The notes under the pieces: generated by a model
Database searches by the model: none
What the model was told of the DNA's origin: nothing
Seen by the model: the letters and a program-made list of their open reading frames with translations, nothing else
Source: CAIOZW01 sp049317725
GTDB lineage: Bacteria > Acidobacteriota > Blastocatellia > RBC074
Assembly (NCBI GenBank): GCA_049317725.1
Contig: JBMOHS010000163.1
Coordinates: forward strand, 1-8,958
Reading direction: 5' to 3'
DNA: 8,958 bases
Shown: piece after piece, positions 6,624 to 8,958 of the stretch
Layout: each line of letters opens with the position of its first letter
Position numbering within the stretch: the first letter of the stretch is position 1
Made by a program: the position numbers and the translations under genes

Positions 6624-7769
6624 CTACTCAATCGGCTCGGTGGGGGCCTGAGAACCAGGAACCACCGCCACCGGTGCGGCCATCGAAACCTGCCCCCGCG
6701 AGGAGCGCTCGCGGGAATCCTGCCGTGACTCATTCCGCCCGTCTTGCCGGGGGTCCTCGACCCGGCCAAAGATCATCTTCCCGGCAGTCGTCTGGAGGAC
6801 GCTCGTCACCACCAGATCTACATTCTTCCCGATCTGGCGGCGTGCGTTGTCAACCACGACCATGGTCCCATCGTCGAGATAGGCGACTCCCTGGTTGTAC
6901 TCCTTCCCCTCTTTGAGGATGAAGACCCGCATGATCTCGCCCGGGAGAACGACCGGTTTCAATGCGTTGGCCAGTTCGTTGATGTTCAGGACATCGACGC
7001 CACGCAGATGGGCGACCTTGTTGAGGTTGAAGTCGTTGGTAACGATCGGCGCATTGAGCTGCTTCCCCAACTCGATCAGCTTGAGGTCGACCTCTTTGAC
7101 TTGGGGAAAATCGGCCTCGTAGATCTGCACTTCGAGATTGCTGTTCTTTTGGATCCGCTGCAGGATGTCGAGCCCCCGGCGGCCGCGATTCCGCTTGGCC
7201 GAGTCGGAGGAGTCGGCAATCTGCTGCAACTCCCGCAGCACAAATTGCGGAATGAGGATCGTCCCTCCCATGAAGCCGGCCTCGGCGATATCGGCGACCC
7301 GCCCGTCGATGATGACGCTGGTATCGAGAATCCGATAGCTCTGCTTGGCCCCTTTTTCGCTGAGGATTCCTCCCAGCGCGGAGAGGTCGATATAGTCGCC
7401 TTTGGCTGCTCCAACGAGCAGCCCGACGTAAGCCATACAGAGGGTGACAAAGAGAAGAATGAACGACTTCGGCCCCTGCGCCCAGGGTTGGGCAACGAGA
7501 ATGGTCCCGATCAGCGCCGCACCGACAATGCCGAGGATCGACCCAATTGCCGCTCCAATCAGCGTTTTGAGCGAAGCTCGTCGAATTCGTAATTCAAAGA
7601 AGATGACACCCACTCCCAGCAGGAGGCTGATCCCGGCCGAAAGCCCTCGTACCCCCAGCGGAAATCGATCCGCCCAGGTGATCGAATCGGGGAGAGGCTG
7701 AATCCAGTACCCCGCCAAGAGCATAATCAAAAGAAAGATCGCTCGTATCGTGATGATGTCTGACTGCAT
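6624..7769 (-). CDS. Membrane-anchored PIN/TRAM domain protein (YacL family)
   Basis: This 381-aa protein has four predicted membrane helices (about 7-24, 43-60, 68-92, 102-122), then a cytoplasmic PIN nuclease-like domain and a TRAM domain, the architecture of Bacillus YacL. The PIN domain starts at YRILDTSVIIDGR (Asp149) and keeps further acidic positions at Glu180 (VLRELQQIAD), Asp228 and Asp246 (TNDFNLNKV), so a metal site seems intact. The TRAM part (about 271-336, VVLPGEIMRVFILKEGKEY onward) is probably an RNA-binding beta-barrel. Family members are presumed RNases, but the role is poorly defined. After about 338 a tail rich in Arg, Gln, Asp and Ser, then Pro/Ala/Val, looks disordered. 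The gene is first in the seven-gene run; the start ATG has AAGGGG three bases upstream, which is close, and a strong -10 box 26 bases upstream. Being upstream of ispD supports the call. Confidence 0.93.
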   Translation of the reverse strand: MQSDIITIRAIFLLIMLLAGYWIQPLPDSITWADRFPLGVRGLSAGISLLLGVGVIFFELRIRRASLKTLIGAAIGSILGIVGAALIGTILVAQPWAQGPKSFILLFVTLCMAYVGLLVGAAKGDYIDLSALGGILSEKGAKQSYRILDTSVIIDGRVADIAEAGFMGGTILIPQFVLRELQQIADSSDSAKRNRGRRGLDILQRIQKNSNLEVQIYEADFPQVKEVDLKLIELGKQLNAPIVTNDFNLNKVAHLRGVDVLNINELANALKPVVLPGEIMRVFILKEGKEYNQGVAYLDDGTMVVVDNARRQIGKNVDLVVTSVLQTTAGKMIFGRVEDPRQDGRNESRQDSRERSSRGQVSMAAPVAVVPGSQAPTEPIE

Positions 7770-7795
7770 AGACCCCTTGTCCTGACCCGTTTGAC

Positions 7796-7826
7796 ATTAT
7801 AAAAAAAGATGATTCGGATCGGTCGA
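7796..7826 (-). promoter_or_regulatory. Probable sigma-70-type promoter of the seven-gene run
   Basis: The minus strand has a perfect TATAAT at 7801-7796. A poor -35 candidate, TCGACC (7826-7821), matches TTGACA at four of six positions with a long 19-base spacer. A run of seven T precedes the -10 box. Transcription would start near 7789-7790, giving a leader of about 20 bases before the ATG at 7769. This AT-rich island stands out in GC-rich surroundings. Confidence 0.5.
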
Positions 7827-8040
7827 TGAAATTGCGCCCTGGCGACATCTTCTTATCATACGAAGGGAGAGCCACTGTCGCACCGCCTGGCCTCCGACAC
7901 TTGGTCGGCTTGGTAGAGAACTCGGCTGATCCTGATGAATTCGGCTTCGGATACCCCTGCCACTCGACGACTAGAAAAAAGGACACGTCGGGATGGTAGC
8001 GCATTCCCCAGAAAGTTACCAGAAAGGCGGGTCAAGTCAG

Positions 8041-8090
8041 GAGGGGGCAGTCAGGAAAATTGGAGGAGAGAAGAGGGGGGCAATCAAGGT
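8041..8090 (-). terminator. Possible Rho-dependent termination region after the VWA gene
   Basis: Immediately downstream of the VWA stop, the transcribed strand reads about 24 C and 4 G in 50 bases, including CCCCCCTCTTCTCTCCTCC. Such C-rich, G-poor unstructured RNA is what Rho prefers as a loading site. This is inference from composition alone; no stem followed by a T-run is visible. Confidence 0.3.
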
Positions 8091-8091
8091 C

Positions 8092-8958
8092 TCAGCGGGG
8101 GGCATAGTAACCAGTCCGGGCGCGGGGTCGCAGTCCAGGACGAAGCATCTCGACCGTCAGATGGCGATAGGCTCCATCCCGACGATCGTTGGTCGGATAG
8201 AAGCCGAGGATGTATTGGGTGCGCAACTGGGCGGTGATCAGCTCGAAGGAGCGGTCCAACTGACGCAGGGATCGTTCATCGACGTCGCGGGTCTGGGAAC
8301 CGGGCGTGGCATCGGGATAGAGCAGATCGCCGCCTGTCTCGCGGGTGAGGGCCTCGAGCGCCCGTTCGCCGGCAAGGTCGCGCAGGTTCTGGGAGGTCCC
8401 GAAGTTGCCGGTGAAGAGACCGTAGACGACGACGTCGGCCTGTTGGGCCCGTTCGAGGGCGGCGAGCAGCCCTTTCTGGCTGGTCGTGTCGCCGCCATCC
8501 GAGAGGAGGATGATGACGCGCCGACCGGCGACCGGCTCCAGATAGTCAGCAGCGAGGTAGAGTGCGTCATAGAGCGAGGTCGCGCCGCTCGACCGCAGCC
8601 GACGTGAAGCCTGTGTCAATGCCGGCAGGCTGTCGGTGAAGGGCTGGAGGAGGGTGACCTCAGTCGAGACAGAGAAGAGCGCCGCCTGGTCACCCGGGCG
8701 CAGCACGCGATCCAGGAATCGCACGAGGGCTTGCCGCTGAAAATCGAGCCTTGAGCCGACACTGAGGCTGGTGTCGATGAGGATCGCGAGATGGAGCGGC
8801 TGGTCGACATCCCGGGCGAAGTTGACGATCTCCTGGGGCTGGCCATCTTCGAGAAGGCGAAAGTCGTCGCGGGTCAAGGCGAGTGTCGAAGCGGGCGGCT
8901 CCGCGGTGACTGTGGTGACGACCGTGACGAGGTCGGTGGCAATCCGAATGGTGTCCTC
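8092..8958 (-). CDS. VWFA-related protein of acidobacterial type (5' end outside window)
   Basis: This is a von Willebrand factor A domain protein of the kind abundant in Acidobacteriota and usually exported. The frame is open to the right edge; 288 residues are visible and the N-terminus, presumably with a signal peptide, is missing. A TTG at 8877 is not a real start: upstream codons continue the family pattern (IRIATDLVTVVTTV, then LTRDDFRLLEDGQPQEI). The VWA core begins near LHLAILID. The metal-dependent adhesion site is complete: DTSLS at visible residues 62-66, Thr at about 127 in SGATSLYDAL, and Asp at about 154 in LLSDGGD. The last third (QLRTQYILGFYPTNDRRDGAYRHLTVEM) is the conserved C-terminal segment, ending GYYAPR. 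The function is probably protein binding on the outer side of the membrane, but the partner is unknown. It is on the same strand as the seven-gene run but separated by 322 bases. Confidence 0.9.
   Translation of the reverse strand, partial: EDTIRIATDLVTVVTTVTAEPPASTLALTRDDFRLLEDGQPQEIVNFARDVDQPLHLAILIDTSLSVGSRLDFQRQALVRFLDRVLRPGDQAALFSVSTEVTLLQPFTDSLPALTQASRRLRSSGATSLYDALYLAADYLEPVAGRRVIILLSDGGDTTSQKGLLAALERAQQADVVVYGLFTGNFGTSQNLRDLAGERALEALTRETGGDLLYPDATPGSQTRDVDERSLRQLDRSFELITAQLRTQYILGFYPTNDRRDGAYRHLTVEMLRPGLRPRARTGYYAPR

Larger units (their letters stand above)
7770..8091. other. Intergenic region between PIN/TRAM and VWA genes
   Basis: These 322 bases hold no gene I can support. The left end carries the promoter of the seven-gene run. 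The right end is a purine-rich plus strand (8040-8080), C-rich on the minus strand just after the VWA stop, with short direct repeats: CCAGAAAG at 8008-8015 and 8019-8026, and AGTCAGGA at 8035-8042 and 8049-8056. A minus-strand open frame from 8004 runs out of frame into the PIN/TRAM gene and resembles nothing. I see no tRNA and no clear intrinsic terminator; T6 at 7980-7975 on the minus strand has no good stem before it. Confidence 0.6.

Noticed and set aside
7594..8004. Minus-strand 136-codon open frame across the intergenic region
   Set aside because: It runs out of frame into the PIN/TRAM gene for about 58 codons, has no recognisable domain and would overlap a likely promoter.
1..8958. 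CRISPR arrays, insertion sequences, tRNA genes, toxin-antitoxin or defence islands
   Set aside because: I found no spaced repeats, transposase motifs, cloverleaf sequences or defence domains. The only tandem repeat is the 9-bp linker repeat, and the PIN domain belongs to a YacL-type protein, not a VapC toxin.

Overview
The window looks like an ordinary stretch of chromosome from a GC-rich, Gram-negative-type bacterium, most likely an Acidobacteriota member or close relative. Three things point that way: a secreted von Willebrand A protein of the kind expanded in Acidobacteriota, signal peptides and a lipobox implying an envelope with periplasmic proteins, and the block PIN/TRAM protein - ispD - ispF, a conserved bacterial gene order. 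I see no mobile elements, phage genes, CRISPR arrays, tRNAs or rRNAs. I did not find a convincing new biological system.

Layout, left to right. A plus-strand gene of unknown function enters from the left edge and ends at 608 (hydrophobic N-terminus, proline-rich linker, helical domain). It converges on a run of seven minus-strand genes, read from 7769 down to 639: PIN/TRAM membrane protein (yacL-like), ispD, ispF, pyrimidine-nucleoside phosphorylase, BMP/PnrA-type nucleoside-binding lipoprotein, two-domain nucleoside ABC ATPase, and a TlpA-like periplasmic thioredoxin. Gaps between these genes are at most 53 bases. ispD/ispF overlap by 8 bases, and the ATPase and thioredoxin genes are 2 bases apart. 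A perfect TATAAT -10 box sits just upstream of the first gene, so the seven probably form one transcription unit. A 322-base intergenic region follows (7770-8091), then a minus-strand VWA gene whose 5' end lies beyond the right edge.

How the genes may work together. The lipoprotein and ATPase would capture and import nucleosides, and the phosphorylase would split pyrimidine nucleosides into base and (deoxy)ribose-1-phosphate, forming an uptake-and-salvage module. Its membrane permeases are absent from the window, which is the main oddity. IspD (which uses CTP) and IspF are consecutive-pathway enzymes of MEP isoprenoid synthesis. The thioredoxin-like protein probably acts on thiols in the periplasm. 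Long open frames antisense to the ATPase, lipoprotein, phosphorylase and ispF genes are composition artefacts and are not annotated.
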